Below, piece after piece: positions 35,792 to 44,921 of a stretch of 64,000 nucleotides of DNA (the first letter of the stretch is position 1; each line of letters begins with the position of its first letter). The stretch is from Microbaculum sp051390635. GTDB lineage: Bacteria; Pseudomonadota; Alphaproteobacteria; Rhizobiales; Tepidamorphaceae. A program made the translations under genes and the position numbers. The notes under the pieces are model-generated. The model was not told where the DNA came from. It worked only from the letters and a program-made list of their open reading frames with translations, and searched no databases. The DNA is taken from the NCBI RefSeq assembly GCF_051390635.1, contig NZ_JBPODT010000005.1:344435-408434 (forward strand), in the 5' to 3' direction.

Positions 35792-37159
35792 ATGCTTACC
35801 AACGACATGCTGGCTCTCTGGGATCGCGAGAACTTCTTTCATCCCTCCACCCATCTCGCCCAGCATGCGCGCGGCGAGACGCCCTCCCGCATCATCACCG
35901 GCGGCAAGGGCGTGTGGATCGAGGATCGCGACGGCAACAGGCTGCTCGACGCCTTCGCCGGCCTCTACTGCGTCAATGTCGGCTACGGCCGCACCGAGAT
36001 CGCCGAAGCCATCGCCGAGCAGGCCAGGGAGCTCGCCTACTACCATGCCTATGTCGGCCACGGCACCGAGGCCTCGATCACGCTGTCCAAGATGATCCTC
36101 GACCGCGCGCCGGCCGGCATGTCCAAGGTCTATTTCGGCCTCGGCGGCTCAGACGCCAACGAGACCAACGTCAAGCTCGTCTGGTACTACAACAACATCC
36201 TCGGCCGGCCGGAGAAGAAGAAGATCATCTCGCGCTGGCGCGGCTATCACGGCTCGGGCCTGATGACCGGATCGCTGACCGGCCTGGGCCTCTTTCACCG
36301 GAAGTTCGACCTGCCGCTTTCGCAGGTGATCCACACCGAAGCGCCCTACTACTATCGCCGCGCCGACCTCTCCATGAGCGAGGCCGATTTCGTCGCCCAT
36401 TGCGCCGCCGAGCTGGAGGCGCTTATCGAGGCGGAAGGCGCCGACACGATCGCCGCCTTCATCGGCGAGCCGGCGCTCGGCACCGGCGGCCTGGTGCCGC
36501 CGCCGGCCGGCTACTGGCGGGCGATCCAGGAGGTGTTGGACCGGCACGACATCCTGCTGATCGCCGACGAGGTCGTCACCGGCTTCGGCCGCCTCGGCAC
36601 GATGTTCGGCTCGGATCACTATGGAATGCGGCCCGACATCATCACCATCGCCAAGGGCCTCACCTCGGCCTACGCGCCGCTGTCGGGCTCGATCGTCGGC
36701 GATAAGGTCTGGCAGGTACTGATGCGGGGCACCGACGAGACCGGTCCGATCGGCCACGGCTGGACCTATTCGGCCCACCCGATCGGCGCGGCCGCGGGAA
36801 TCGCCAACCTGAACGTGATCGACAGCCTCGGCCTGGTTTCCAATGCCGGCGAGACCGGCGCGTATTTCCTCGCCGCCCTGCGCGACCGTCTCGGCGACCA
36901 TCCGAATGTCGGCGATATCCGTGGCGAGGGGCTGCTGGCCGCCGTCGAGTTCGTCGCCAATCGCGACGCGCGCACCTTCTTCGACGCGGGCGACAAGATC
37001 GGCCCGAAGGTCGCCACCGCATTGCTCGCCGAAGGCGTCATCGGCCGGGCTATGCCCGAAGGCGACATCGTCGGCTTCGCCCCGCCCCTCTGTCTCACCC
37101 GCGCCGAGGCCGACGAGATCGTCGACAGGATGGCGAAAGCGGTCGATACGGTGTTCTGA
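35792..37159 (+). CDS. doeD: Diaminobutyrate aminotransferase of ectoine catabolism
   Basis: 455 aa, ATG at 35792 with GAAAGGA upstream. It is a class III (omega) transaminase: GGSDANETNVKLVWYY near residue 118, the cofactor Asp in LLIADEVVTGFGRLG, and the PLP lysine in ITIAKGLTSAYAPLSG. It removes the 4-amino group of diaminobutyrate to give aspartate semialdehyde, the DoeC substrate. The gene is also called atf. Confidence 0.9.
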   Translation: MLTNDMLALWDRENFFHPSTHLAQHARGETPSRIITGGKGVWIEDRDGNRLLDAFAGLYCVNVGYGRTEIAEAIAEQARELAYYHAYVGHGTEASITLSKMILDRAPAGMSKVYFGLGGSDANETNVKLVWYYNNILGRPEKKKIISRWRGYHGSGLMTGSLTGLGLFHRKFDLPLSQVIHTEAPYYYRRADLSMSEADFVAHCAAELEALIEAEGADTIAAFIGEPALGTGGLVPPPAGYWRAIQEVLDRHDILLIADEVVTGFGRLGTMFGSDHYGMRPDIITIAKGLTSAYAPLSGSIVGDKVWQVLMRGTDETGPIGHGWTYSAHPIGAAAGIANLNVIDSLGLVSNAGETGAYFLAALRDRLGDHPNVGDIRGEGLLAAVEFVANRDARTFFDAGDKIGPKVATALLAEGVIGRAMPEGDIVGFAPPLCLTRAEADEIVDRMAKAVDTVF

Positions 37160-37174
37160 TCGCGACGGCCGGCA

Positions 37175-37957
37175 TCAGTCGCCGTCGGCGCGCAGGAAGC
37201 CGCCGGCGATACTGGCCTCCATCGCGACCATGTAAGCCTCAGCGGCGTCCATGTGTTCGGCCATGATCGCGCGCGCCGTCTCCGCGTCTTCGGCGCGCAG
37301 CGCGCGCATCAGGCGGATCTGGTAGTGCAGCGCGGTGTCGCGCAGCTCGGGATGCGGCGCGTCGTAGATGCGCCGGCAGACCACCATTTCCCGCAACAGC
37401 GTCTGCAGGAACCCGCAGTAGAGTCCGAGCACCGGGTTGGGGCACAGCTCGGCCAGCACGCTGTGAAAGTCAAGCTCGGCGATGCGCTGGGCATATTCCT
37501 CCTCGGCCGTCACCGGCGGCGCGTCGTAGAGGCGCATGGTGCGCTCCAGCCGGGTGAAGTCGGCCTCGGAGAGATGGCCGGCGACAGAGGCGGCGATCTC
37601 GGGCTCCAGTTGGCAGCGCACCGCATAGATGTCGGTTATCGTCGGCGTGCGGAACAGGAAGTAGTTGGACAGAAGCGCCATCGCCCGTTGCGGCGCGATC
37701 TCGCTGAGGAACACGCCGCCGCCCGGTCCGGTCCGGGTGCGGATCAGGCCCTGCGATCGCAGCGCGCTCAGCGCCTCGCGGATCGAGCCCTTCGAGGCGC
37801 GGAACCGTTCCATCAGCTCGCGCTCGGCGGGCAGTCGGTCGCCCGGCCTGAACTGGCGCTCGATGATCATGTCCTTGATCTGCTCGCTGATGCTCTCCTC
37901 ACGGCGACGACGCGTGGAAACCACGCTTGGCGGGGTGAGGTCGGTCGTCTTCGTCAT
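37175..37957 (-). CDS. FCD-type GntR regulator of the oligopeptide-type ABC operon
   Basis: 260 aa from the ATG at 37957, which overlaps the stop of the ATPase gene (ATGA); this coupling fixes the start. The winged helix (RLPAERELMERFRASKGSIR, about residues 43-62) is followed by TGPGGGVFLSE and an FCD ligand domain with metal-type His residues (ELDFHSVLAEL and HYQIRLMRAL). It probably controls the operon it ends, and perhaps the divergent amidohydrolase. The direct repeats at 43455-43494 are candidate targets. Confidence 0.88.
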   Translation of the reverse strand: MTKTTDLTPPSVVSTRRRREESISEQIKDMIIERQFRPGDRLPAERELMERFRASKGSIREALSALRSQGLIRTRTGPGGGVFLSEIAPQRAMALLSNYFLFRTPTITDIYAVRCQLEPEIAASVAGHLSEADFTRLERTMRLYDAPPVTAEEEYAQRIAELDFHSVLAELCPNPVLGLYCGFLQTLLREMVVCRRIYDAPHPELRDTALHYQIRLMRALRAEDAETARAIMAEHMDAAEAYMVAMEASIAGGFLRADGD

Positions 37958-38955
37958 GGGGAATCCGCGGAAGTGTCTTCGACAAGAGGATACCAGCAAG
38001 CGGCGCGCTGCGTATCGTCGTTTGGTGCATCGACCACGGTAAGCGGCGGGCGCTCGTCACGGCATTTCGCCGCCGCGCGCGGGCAGCGTGACGCAAACGC
38101 ACAGCCGGGCGGCGGATTGAGCGGATCGGGCAGTTCCGCCGGTTTCTCCTCCGCCTCGATCCGGCGCGCGCCCGGCGTCGGCGCCGAGCGCATCAGCAAC
38201 GCCGTATAGGGGTGGCGCGGATGCGCGTAGAGATCGCGCGCGGAGCCGACCTCGACGATCCGCCCGAAATACATCACCGCCACCCGGTCGCAGACGCTTT
38301 CGATCACACTGAGATCGTGGCTGATGAAGATGTAGGTCAGCCCGAATTCCTGCTTGAGCCGGTCGAGCAGGTTCAGCACCTGTGCCTGCACCGATACGTC
38401 GAGGGCGGACACCGGCTCGTCGAGCACGATCACCCGCGCGTCCGCCGCCAGCGCCCGGGCGATGCCGATGCGTTGCGCCTGTCCGCCGGAGAACTCGTGC
38501 GGATATCGCTCGAGGAACTCCTGGCGCAGGCTGACCGCCCGCATCAGCTCCGCAAGCCTCTCCTCCCGTGCCGTCGCGTCCAGCCCGAGCAGCCGCCGCA
38601 TCGGCGCCTCCAGGGTCTGGCGGATGGTCTTGCGCGGATTGAGCGAGGCGACCGGGTCCTGGAACACATACTGGATGTGCCGGGCGAGCGCTCGCGGATC
38701 GCGGCCCGCGACCTGCGTCGCGTCGCGCCCTTCGAGCCGGATCGTGCCGGCGGTCGGGCGATCCAGGCCGACCAGCATGCGGGCGAGCGTGGACTTGCCG
38801 CAGCCGGACTCGCCGACCACGCCCAACGTCTCACCTTCCTGGACGGCCAGGTCGGCGCTTTGCACCGCATGAACCGCGGGATGCCGGCCGCCGAACAGCT
38901 TGCGGCCGCCACCGAAGACGCGGGTCAGCCCCTTCGCTTCGACCGCGATCGTCAT
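37954..38955 (-). CDS. Oligopeptide/dipeptide ABC transporter ATPase (DppF/OppF type)
   Basis: 333 aa from the ATG at 38955, overlapping the previous stop. Walker A is GESGCGKSTLARML, the signature FSGGQAQRIGIARAL, and Walker B VIVLDEPVSALDV. The C-terminal oligopeptide-transporter extension with a Cys cluster (GCAFASRCPRAAAKC) is present and binds an iron-sulfur centre in some members. It pairs with the ATPase half of the neighbouring fusion. Confidence 0.92.
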   Translation of the reverse strand: MTIAVEAKGLTRVFGGGRKLFGGRHPAVHAVQSADLAVQEGETLGVVGESGCGKSTLARMLVGLDRPTAGTIRLEGRDATQVAGRDPRALARHIQYVFQDPVASLNPRKTIRQTLEAPMRRLLGLDATAREERLAELMRAVSLRQEFLERYPHEFSGGQAQRIGIARALAADARVIVLDEPVSALDVSVQAQVLNLLDRLKQEFGLTYIFISHDLSVIESVCDRVAVMYFGRIVEVGSARDLYAHPRHPYTALLMRSAPTPGARRIEAEEKPAELPDPLNPPPGCAFASRCPRAAAKCRDERPPLTVVDAPNDDTQRAACWYPLVEDTSADSP

Positions 38956-40874
38956 GACGCGAACCTGTAGGGCTTGATGCAGCGCACGGCGCGGTCGTCG
39001 GACAGGGTGTCGAGCGATATGTCGCCCTCGCGGCACCGGGGCTCGGCGATCGGACAGCGCTCGGCGAAAGCGCAGCCCGGCGGCAGGCGATCGACCGGCG
39101 GCGGCAGGCCCTCGATGGCGTCGAGCCGTCGTTCCGGCTGGCCCAGCACCGGCACGCAGTCGATCAGCTTGCGGGTATAGGGATGGGCCGGCGTGTCGAG
39201 CACCGCCTGCGTCGGCCCGATTTCGACGATCCGTCCGGCATACATCACCGCGACGCGGTCGCAGAGTTCGGAGACGACGCCGAAGTCGTGGGTGATGAAC
39301 AGCACGGCCGAGCCCTGCGCGTCCGAGAGCCCGCGCATCAGGTTCAGCACCTGCGCCTGCACCGTCACGTCGAGGGCTGTCGTCGGCTCGTCGGCGATGA
39401 TCAGCTCGGGGTCGTTGGCAAGGGCCATGGCGATGCAGACGCGCTGGCGCATGCCGCCCGACAGCTCGTGCGGATAGGCATCGAAACGCGCCTTCGCCGA
39501 CGGGATCTGGACGCGGTCCAGCAGTTCGATCGCCCGCGCCTCGGCCTGCCGACGCGACAACGGCTGATGCGCCCGAAGGGCCTCGACGATCTGCTGGCCG
39601 ACCGTGAACAGCGGATGCAGCGTCGTCAGCGGATCCTGGAACACATAGGCGACCCGACCTCCGCGCAGCCTGCGCAGATCTTCGACGCCGGCGGCCAGCT
39701 GGTCTTCGCCGCCGATCGTCACGCGTCCGCCGGTGATCGTGCCTGGCGGCGTCGGCACGAGCCGGAGAAGCGACAGGGCCGTCACCGACTTGCCGGAGCC
39801 GGATTCACCGACGAGACCGAGCCGTTCGCCCGGCGCCAGGTCGAGATCGACCCCGCCGACGGCCTTGTAGATTCGCGAACCGGTCTGGAACTGTGTGCGC
39901 AGCCCCTCGACCGAAAGCACCGCGTCCATCGTCGGTTTCGCGGGCACCGCCTCGCGTTTCACCGCCGTCGCCGCGCCGGGGGCTGCCAGCGCGCCGGATT
40001 TCAGCCGCGGATCGAGGACGTCGCGAATGCCGTCTCCGACGAGATTGATGCTCATGACGAGCACGAAGATCATCAGGCCTGGGATGACGGACACATGCGG
40101 CGCCGTGAACAGCAGCTTGCGCCCCTCGCCCAGCATGGACCCGAGATCGGCCTGCGGCGGCTGCGCGCCGAGGCCCAGGAAGGACAGGCCGGCGGTCTCC
40201 AGGATCATCCAGCCGACCGTGGTCGACATCGTGACGACGATGGTCGGCAGGACGTTGGGCAGGACGTCGCCGAACAGGATCGCGGGATGCGAGGCGCCGG
40301 ACAGGCGGGCGGCGTCGACGAATTCGCGCCGCGACAGCCCGAGCGTCAGGCCGCGAATGTTCCGCGCGAAGAACGGGATGTTGACGATGGCGATGGCGTA
40401 GAGCGCGTTGATGAGACCGGGGCCCAGAACCGCGACGATACCGAGCGCCAGCAGGATGTAGGGAAACGCCATGACCAGGTCGATGCCGCGCATCAGAACG
40501 CTGTCGGTGCGCCCGCCGGCATAGCCCGCCGTAAGCCCGATCAGCGATCCGACGATCGCCGCGATCAGGGTCGCCGAAAGGCCGACGACGATGGAAACGC
40601 GCGTCCCCCACAGAAGCCGCGACAGCAGATCGCGGCCGAGATGGTCGGTGCCCAGCAGATGCCCCTCGGCGCCGGGCCTGAGAAGCCGCTGGGCGGGATC
40701 GGTGATGTCGGGATCGGGCAGCGGCAAGACGGGGGTCAGCAGCGCCAGCACCACGATCAGGACAAGTACGACGAGCCCGACGGCCGACAGCCGGTTGGTG
40801 ATCAGAAGCCTGAACGGCGATGGCCGGTCGCCGCGATCCGCGGCCTTCCGGGCCGTGAACGGAAGGGCCACCAT
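38952..40874 (-). CDS. Fused DppC-type permease and DppD-type ATPase
   Basis: 640 aa from the ATG at 40874, overlapping the DppB-type stop. Residues 1-295 are a DppC-like permease (RLLRPGAEGHLLGTDHLGRD and the coupling segment REFVDAARLSGASHPAIL). Residues 315-640 are an ATPase with Walker A GESGSGKSVTALSL, signature LSGGMRQRVCIAMAL, Walker B LIIADEPTTALDV, and the Cys-rich oligopeptide extension. Such CD fusions occur in some alphaproteobacteria but are not the norm. Confidence 0.92.
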   Translation of the reverse strand: MVALPFTARKAADRGDRPSPFRLLITNRLSAVGLVVLVLIVVLALLTPVLPLPDPDITDPAQRLLRPGAEGHLLGTDHLGRDLLSRLLWGTRVSIVVGLSATLIAAIVGSLIGLTAGYAGGRTDSVLMRGIDLVMAFPYILLALGIVAVLGPGLINALYAIAIVNIPFFARNIRGLTLGLSRREFVDAARLSGASHPAILFGDVLPNVLPTIVVTMSTTVGWMILETAGLSFLGLGAQPPQADLGSMLGEGRKLLFTAPHVSVIPGLMIFVLVMSINLVGDGIRDVLDPRLKSGALAAPGAATAVKREAVPAKPTMDAVLSVEGLRTQFQTGSRIYKAVGGVDLDLAPGERLGLVGESGSGKSVTALSLLRLVPTPPGTITGGRVTIGGEDQLAAGVEDLRRLRGGRVAYVFQDPLTTLHPLFTVGQQIVEALRAHQPLSRRQAEARAIELLDRVQIPSAKARFDAYPHELSGGMRQRVCIAMALANDPELIIADEPTTALDVTVQAQVLNLMRGLSDAQGSAVLFITHDFGVVSELCDRVAVMYAGRIVEIGPTQAVLDTPAHPYTRKLIDCVPVLGQPERRLDAIEGLPPPVDRLPPGCAFAERCPIAEPRCREGDISLDTLSDDRAVRCIKPYRFAS

Positions 40875-41818
40875 CAGCGCAGCCTCGGATCGACGATCGT
40901 CTGCGCGACGTCGGCAAGCAGGTTGAAGAAGACGTAGCTCGCCGCCACCACCAGGACGCCGCCCTGGACGAGCAGCAGGTCGCGCGTCGAGATGGCGTTG
41001 ACCAGCATCCGGCCGATGCCCGGCCACTGGAACACGGTCTCGATATAGACGGCGCCGCCGAGCACGAAGCCAGCCTGGATGCCGATCACCGGAATGACGG
41101 AAACGAGCGCCGCCTTGAAGGCGTGGCGGTAGATCACCCGCCGCTCCGAAACGCCCTTGGCGCGGGCGGTCCGAATGTAGTCCTGGCGTAGCACCTCGAG
41201 CATGGCGGCGCGGGTCAGCCGGGCGATCACCGCGGTGGCCACCACCGCCAGCGTCACCGCCGGCATGGCAAGGTGCTTGAGGAGATCGAGCGGCCCGCCA
41301 CCGCCATAGATCGCGAACATGCCCGAGGCCGGCAGCCATTGCAGCTCGACGGCGAACAGCATGATGAGCAGCAGGCCGAGCCAGAAGGACGGCGTCGAGA
41401 TGCCGATCAGGACGAGGAAGGTGACAATCCGGTCGGTCCAGCCGAACTGGCGTACGGCGGCGGTGATACCGGCGACCAGGCCGAAGATCGAACACAGAAC
41501 GAGTGAGGCCCCGGCAAGGACGAGCGTCGCGCCGAAGCGCTCGAACACCTCGTCGGCGACCGGACGATTGAGGGCGTAGCTACGGCCCATGTCGCCCTGC
41601 AGAAGATTGCCCAGCCAGATGAAGTACTGCTCGACCAGCGGTCTATCGAGACCGAGCTGCCGGTTGATCCGTTCGACGTTCTCGGGCGTCGCATAGCTCC
41701 CCAGGATCGCCGTGGCCGGATCGCCCGGGATCAGGGCCATCATCGCGAAGACGATGACCGAGAGCCCGAGCAGGATCGGCACCGTCGCGATCAGGCGTTT
41801 GCCGATATAGATCCACAT
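40874..41818 (-). CDS. Oligopeptide/dipeptide ABC transporter permease (DppB type)
   Basis: 314 aa with six membrane spans. The family opening GKRLIATVPILLGLSVIVF and the coupling segment RQDYIRTARAKGVSERRVI are present. It lies 19 bases after the binding-protein gene and overlaps the fused permease/ATPase gene by ATGA. Confidence 0.93.
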   Translation of the reverse strand: MWIYIGKRLIATVPILLGLSVIVFAMMALIPGDPATAILGSYATPENVERINRQLGLDRPLVEQYFIWLGNLLQGDMGRSYALNRPVADEVFERFGATLVLAGASLVLCSIFGLVAGITAAVRQFGWTDRIVTFLVLIGISTPSFWLGLLLIMLFAVELQWLPASGMFAIYGGGGPLDLLKHLAMPAVTLAVVATAVIARLTRAAMLEVLRQDYIRTARAKGVSERRVIYRHAFKAALVSVIPVIGIQAGFVLGGAVYIETVFQWPGIGRMLVNAISTRDLLLVQGGVLVVAASYVFFNLLADVAQTIVDPRLR

Positions 41819-41837
41819 CCGCCCGGACCGCGCGGCT

Positions 41838-43403
41838 TCAGTTCTTCGTCACGTCGTGCAGCAGCAGGAAGAACGAGGGCTGCAGCGCGAAATCCGCGAC
41901 TCGATTGCTGGTCACCGCGTTCTGTTTCCAGTTGGCGATGAAGGCCCACGGCGCATCGTCGCGAACGATCTCCTGCATCTTCTTGTAAATCACCGCCCGC
42001 TTGGCCTGATCGGTCTCGCGGCGGGCTTCCTCCAGAAGCGTGTCGACCTCCGGATTGGAATAGTAGCCCGAGTTGAAACCACCCTCGTCGGGGAAGGCGC
42101 CGCTGCGCAAGGCCAGATAGGGAAGCGTATCCGGGTCGTTGGTCATCCAGGCCATTTCCGCCATGTCGGCCTTGCCTTCCAGACCCGGATTCACCTTGCC
42201 GAGGAAGGTGTTCCATTCGTAGGTCTCTATCTTGGCGTTGAGCCCGACCTCGGCGAGATCGGCCTGGATCGCCGCCCCCATGGCGACCGGCTCGAGCATA
42301 CCCGAGCCGCCCTCGGTGACATAGAAGGTGAGGTCGGCCCCCTCAGCACCGGCTTCCTTGAGCAGCGCCTTGGCCTTTTCCGGATCGTGCGGATAGGGCT
42401 TGAGCGCGTCGTTATAGGCCCAGGCGAAAGCCGGCGGCGTCGGCCCGGCGGCGACTTCGGCAGTGCCCTGCAACACGTTCTCGACCAGCGCCGTCTTGTC
42501 GATCGCGTAGTTGACCGCCTGGCGCACGCGCTTGTCGGCCATCGGGCCTTCCTTGGCGTTCAGGATCAGGAACCAGAGATGCGGTCCGGCCTGCTCGTAG
42601 ACATTGAAGCTGGCGTCGTTAGCGAAGGTCGCCAGATTGTCCGGCGGCACCTCGACCATCACGTCGATGCCGCCCGACAGCATCTCGGCGACACGGGTAT
42701 TGGCGTCGGTGATCGGGCGGAATACGACGGCCTGCAGGCCCGGCGCGCCGTCCCAGTAGTCGGCGTTGGCCTCGACCACGACCTTCGCGTTCGATTCCCA
42801 TTCGGCGAACTTGAACGGCCCGGTCCCGGACGGATTCCGGCCGAATTCCTTGCCATGCGCCTTCACCGCTTCCGGCGAGACGATCAGGCCGGTGGGGTAG
42901 GCCAGGTTGGACAGGAACGGCGCGTACGGCTCCTTCAGGTTGAAGACGACCGTCCGGTCGTCCGGCGCCTCGACGGACTCGACCGCGGAGAAGAAGAAGC
43001 TCAGCGGGAACGGCCCCGTGTCGTAAAAGGGATGGCTCTCGTCCAGCATCCGGTCGAAATTGAACTTGACCGCCTCGGCGTTCAGCGGCGAGCCGTCGTG
43101 GAACATGACGCCATCGCGCAACGTGAACGTATAGGTCTTGGCGTCCTCGCTGATCTTCCATTCGGTGGCGAGCGCCGGCTCGACCTCAAGCGTGCCGGAC
43201 TTGTAGCGCACCAGCCCGTCATAGAGGTTCATCAGGATCCGGAAGTCGTTGACGGCCGTGACGGCATGCGGATCAAGCGACTTCGGCTCGGCGATCTGGG
43301 CGACGACCAGGACGCCGGGCGGCGTCTGGGCGGATGCCCCGCCGGCCAAGGCGGCAAGCGCGACTGCCGCCGCGGCGGCAATCCGGCGGACATGGGAAAG
43401 CAT
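41838..43403 (-). CDS. Peptide-type ABC transporter substrate-binding protein (SBP_bac_5)
   Basis: 521 aa, ATG at 43403 with AGGAGG upstream. The signal peptide (residues 1-26) ends GGASAQ. The mature protein has family hallmarks: EPKSLDPHAVTAVNDF, TFTLRDGVMFHDGSPLNAE and RQAVNYAIDK. Members bind peptides, opines, glutathione or modified amino acids. The divergent M20 amidohydrolase suggests an N-carbamoyl or N-acyl amino acid, which is inference. Confidence 0.92.
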   Translation of the reverse strand: MLSHVRRIAAAAAVALAALAGGASAQTPPGVLVVAQIAEPKSLDPHAVTAVNDFRILMNLYDGLVRYKSGTLEVEPALATEWKISEDAKTYTFTLRDGVMFHDGSPLNAEAVKFNFDRMLDESHPFYDTGPFPLSFFFSAVESVEAPDDRTVVFNLKEPYAPFLSNLAYPTGLIVSPEAVKAHGKEFGRNPSGTGPFKFAEWESNAKVVVEANADYWDGAPGLQAVVFRPITDANTRVAEMLSGGIDVMVEVPPDNLATFANDASFNVYEQAGPHLWFLILNAKEGPMADKRVRQAVNYAIDKTALVENVLQGTAEVAAGPTPPAFAWAYNDALKPYPHDPEKAKALLKEAGAEGADLTFYVTEGGSGMLEPVAMGAAIQADLAEVGLNAKIETYEWNTFLGKVNPGLEGKADMAEMAWMTNDPDTLPYLALRSGAFPDEGGFNSGYYSNPEVDTLLEEARRETDQAKRAVIYKKMQEIVRDDAPWAFIANWKQNAVTSNRVADFALQPSFFLLLHDVTKN

Positions 43404-43449
43404 GGACGTTCCTCCTGTCGGTGTTCTGTTCCCCGTTGGACTGGAGGTA

Positions 43450-43478
43450 ATTATTCATGATAAATGCACTATAGTCAA
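43450..43478 (-). promoter_or_regulatory. Promoter of the oligopeptide-type ABC operon
   Basis: On the minus strand TTGACT (43478-43473) is followed after exactly 17 bases by AATAAT (43455-43450), five of six matches at each hexamer. It lies about 50 bases upstream of the binding-protein start. The sequence is strikingly AT-rich against its surroundings. Confidence 0.6.
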
Positions 43479-43494
43479 AAATTGATCATGATAA
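43455..43494. promoter_or_regulatory. Direct repeats of TCATGATAA, candidate FCD regulator operators
   Basis: TCATGATAA occurs at 43455-43463 and 43486-43494, 31 bases apart, near three helical turns, so both copies face the same side. Each contains the palindrome TCATGA. One copy sits in the spacer next to the -10 of the leftward promoter, the other just upstream of its -35. Binding by the regulator at 37175 is inference. Confidence 0.45.
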
Positions 43495-43546
43495 TTCTAG
43501 AAGGCCGGGAACGGTTTCAGATGGGACAGGCTTACCGGTTGAATCC

Positions 43547-44797
43547 ATGAATAAAACCGCAACAGACGCACTGGCTATCGACCTCGACCGCCTGAAATCC
43601 GATATCGAGGCCGTCAACGAGATCGGCCGCATCGCGGGACAGCCGGGCATAAACCGGGTCAGTTTCTCCGATGCCGACATGGCCGGGCGCCGGTGGCTGA
43701 TGGGCCGCATGGAGGAGGCCGGCCTCGAGGCGCGCTTGGACGCGATCGGAAACGTGTTCGGCCGTTGGAATTGCGGGTCCGCCGCGACGGTAATGGCCGG
43801 CTCGCATCTTGACACCGTGCCGCAGGGCGGCCCGCTGGACGGCACGCTCGGGGTCTGTGCCGCGCTCGAAGCGGTGCGGACGATGAAGGACGCCGGCATC
43901 GATCCCGCCCGGCCGGTCGAGGTGGTCTGCACCGCCGACGAGGAAGGACGTTTCGGCGGCATGCTCGGCAGTCAGGCGATCTGCGGCGAGGTCGGTCCGG
44001 AATGGATCGCGCGGGCCGTCGACGATACGGGTCGGCCGCTTGCCGAAGCGATGCGGGCGCATGGGCTCGACCCCGAAGCCGCCATCGCCCGGGATGCCAA
44101 GGATATCGCCGTCTTCCTGGAGCTCCACATCGAGCAGGGCCCGGTGCTCGAGCGCGCCGGCGTCCCCATCGGCATCGTCGATGCGATATCGGGCGTGTTC
44201 AACTGGACGGTGACGCTGACCGGCGAGGCGAACCATTCCGGCACGACGCCGATGGATGGTCGCCGCGACGCGTTTCGCGGCCTCGCCGATTTCGGCGCCG
44301 CCATCCCGGCCATTCTGGCGCGCGCCGGCGGCCCGGACGCCCGGCTGACCGTCGGCAAGGTGGCGCTCGAACCGAATTTTCCGCACAGCATCGCCGGCAC
44401 CGCCGTCTTTTCGGTGATCGGACGCGACGTCGACGAGGCCGTGATGCGCGACCTCGCCGAAGCCTGCCGCGCGGAGATCTCGAAGGCCGCCGACCGCAAC
44501 GGCCTGGGCAGCGACATCACCGAGCAAAGCTGGCTGCCGCCGACCCGCCTCGACGACACCGTCGCCGGGAGGGTCATCGAGATCGCCGGGCGATCGGGAC
44601 TGGATGCCCGGATGATGGCGTCCGGCGCCGGCCATGACGTTCAGACATTCGCGCGCCACTGCCCCGCCGGGCTCATCTTCGTTCCCTCCATCGGCGGCAT
44701 CAGCCACGCGCCCGCCGAATGGACGGACTGGGCGGACATCGAGCGCGGCGCCAATGTGCTGACCCGCGCGATCGCCGCGTTCGCGACGCAGACGTAA
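43547..44797 (+). CDS. M20-family amidohydrolase (N-carbamoyl-amino-acid hydrolase/hydantoinase type)
   Basis: 416 aa. Zinc ligands of the family are visible: His in GSHLDTVPQGG, bridging Asp in GPLDGTLGV, Glu in ADEEGRFGG, His in HIEQGPVLE, and His in GISHAPAEW. The dimerisation insert with GEANHSGTTPMDGRRDA holds the substrate Arg/His. Members split N-carbamoyl amino acids, allantoate or ureidoglycolate-type compounds. It is divergent from a peptide-type importer, so the importer probably brings in its substrate. The start ATG at 43547 has only a weak ribosome site. Confidence 0.9.
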   Translation: MNKTATDALAIDLDRLKSDIEAVNEIGRIAGQPGINRVSFSDADMAGRRWLMGRMEEAGLEARLDAIGNVFGRWNCGSAATVMAGSHLDTVPQGGPLDGTLGVCAALEAVRTMKDAGIDPARPVEVVCTADEEGRFGGMLGSQAICGEVGPEWIARAVDDTGRPLAEAMRAHGLDPEAAIARDAKDIAVFLELHIEQGPVLERAGVPIGIVDAISGVFNWTVTLTGEANHSGTTPMDGRRDAFRGLADFGAAIPAILARAGGPDARLTVGKVALEPNFPHSIAGTAVFSVIGRDVDEAVMRDLAEACRAEISKAADRNGLGSDITEQSWLPPTRLDDTVAGRVIEIAGRSGLDARMMASGAGHDVQTFARHCPAGLIFVPSIGGISHAPAEWTDWADIERGANVLTRAIAAFATQT

Positions 44798-44921
44798 AAG
44801 GCCGGGCCCGCCGCCATTTGCAGCGTGGTTTCGGCCTGCCGCCTATTCGGCGTTCGGCTTCGAGGCCAAGAGCCTGCCTCCTTGAGGCGGTCTCGGCGGC
44901 ACGGCCGTCGGCAGCCGATCC

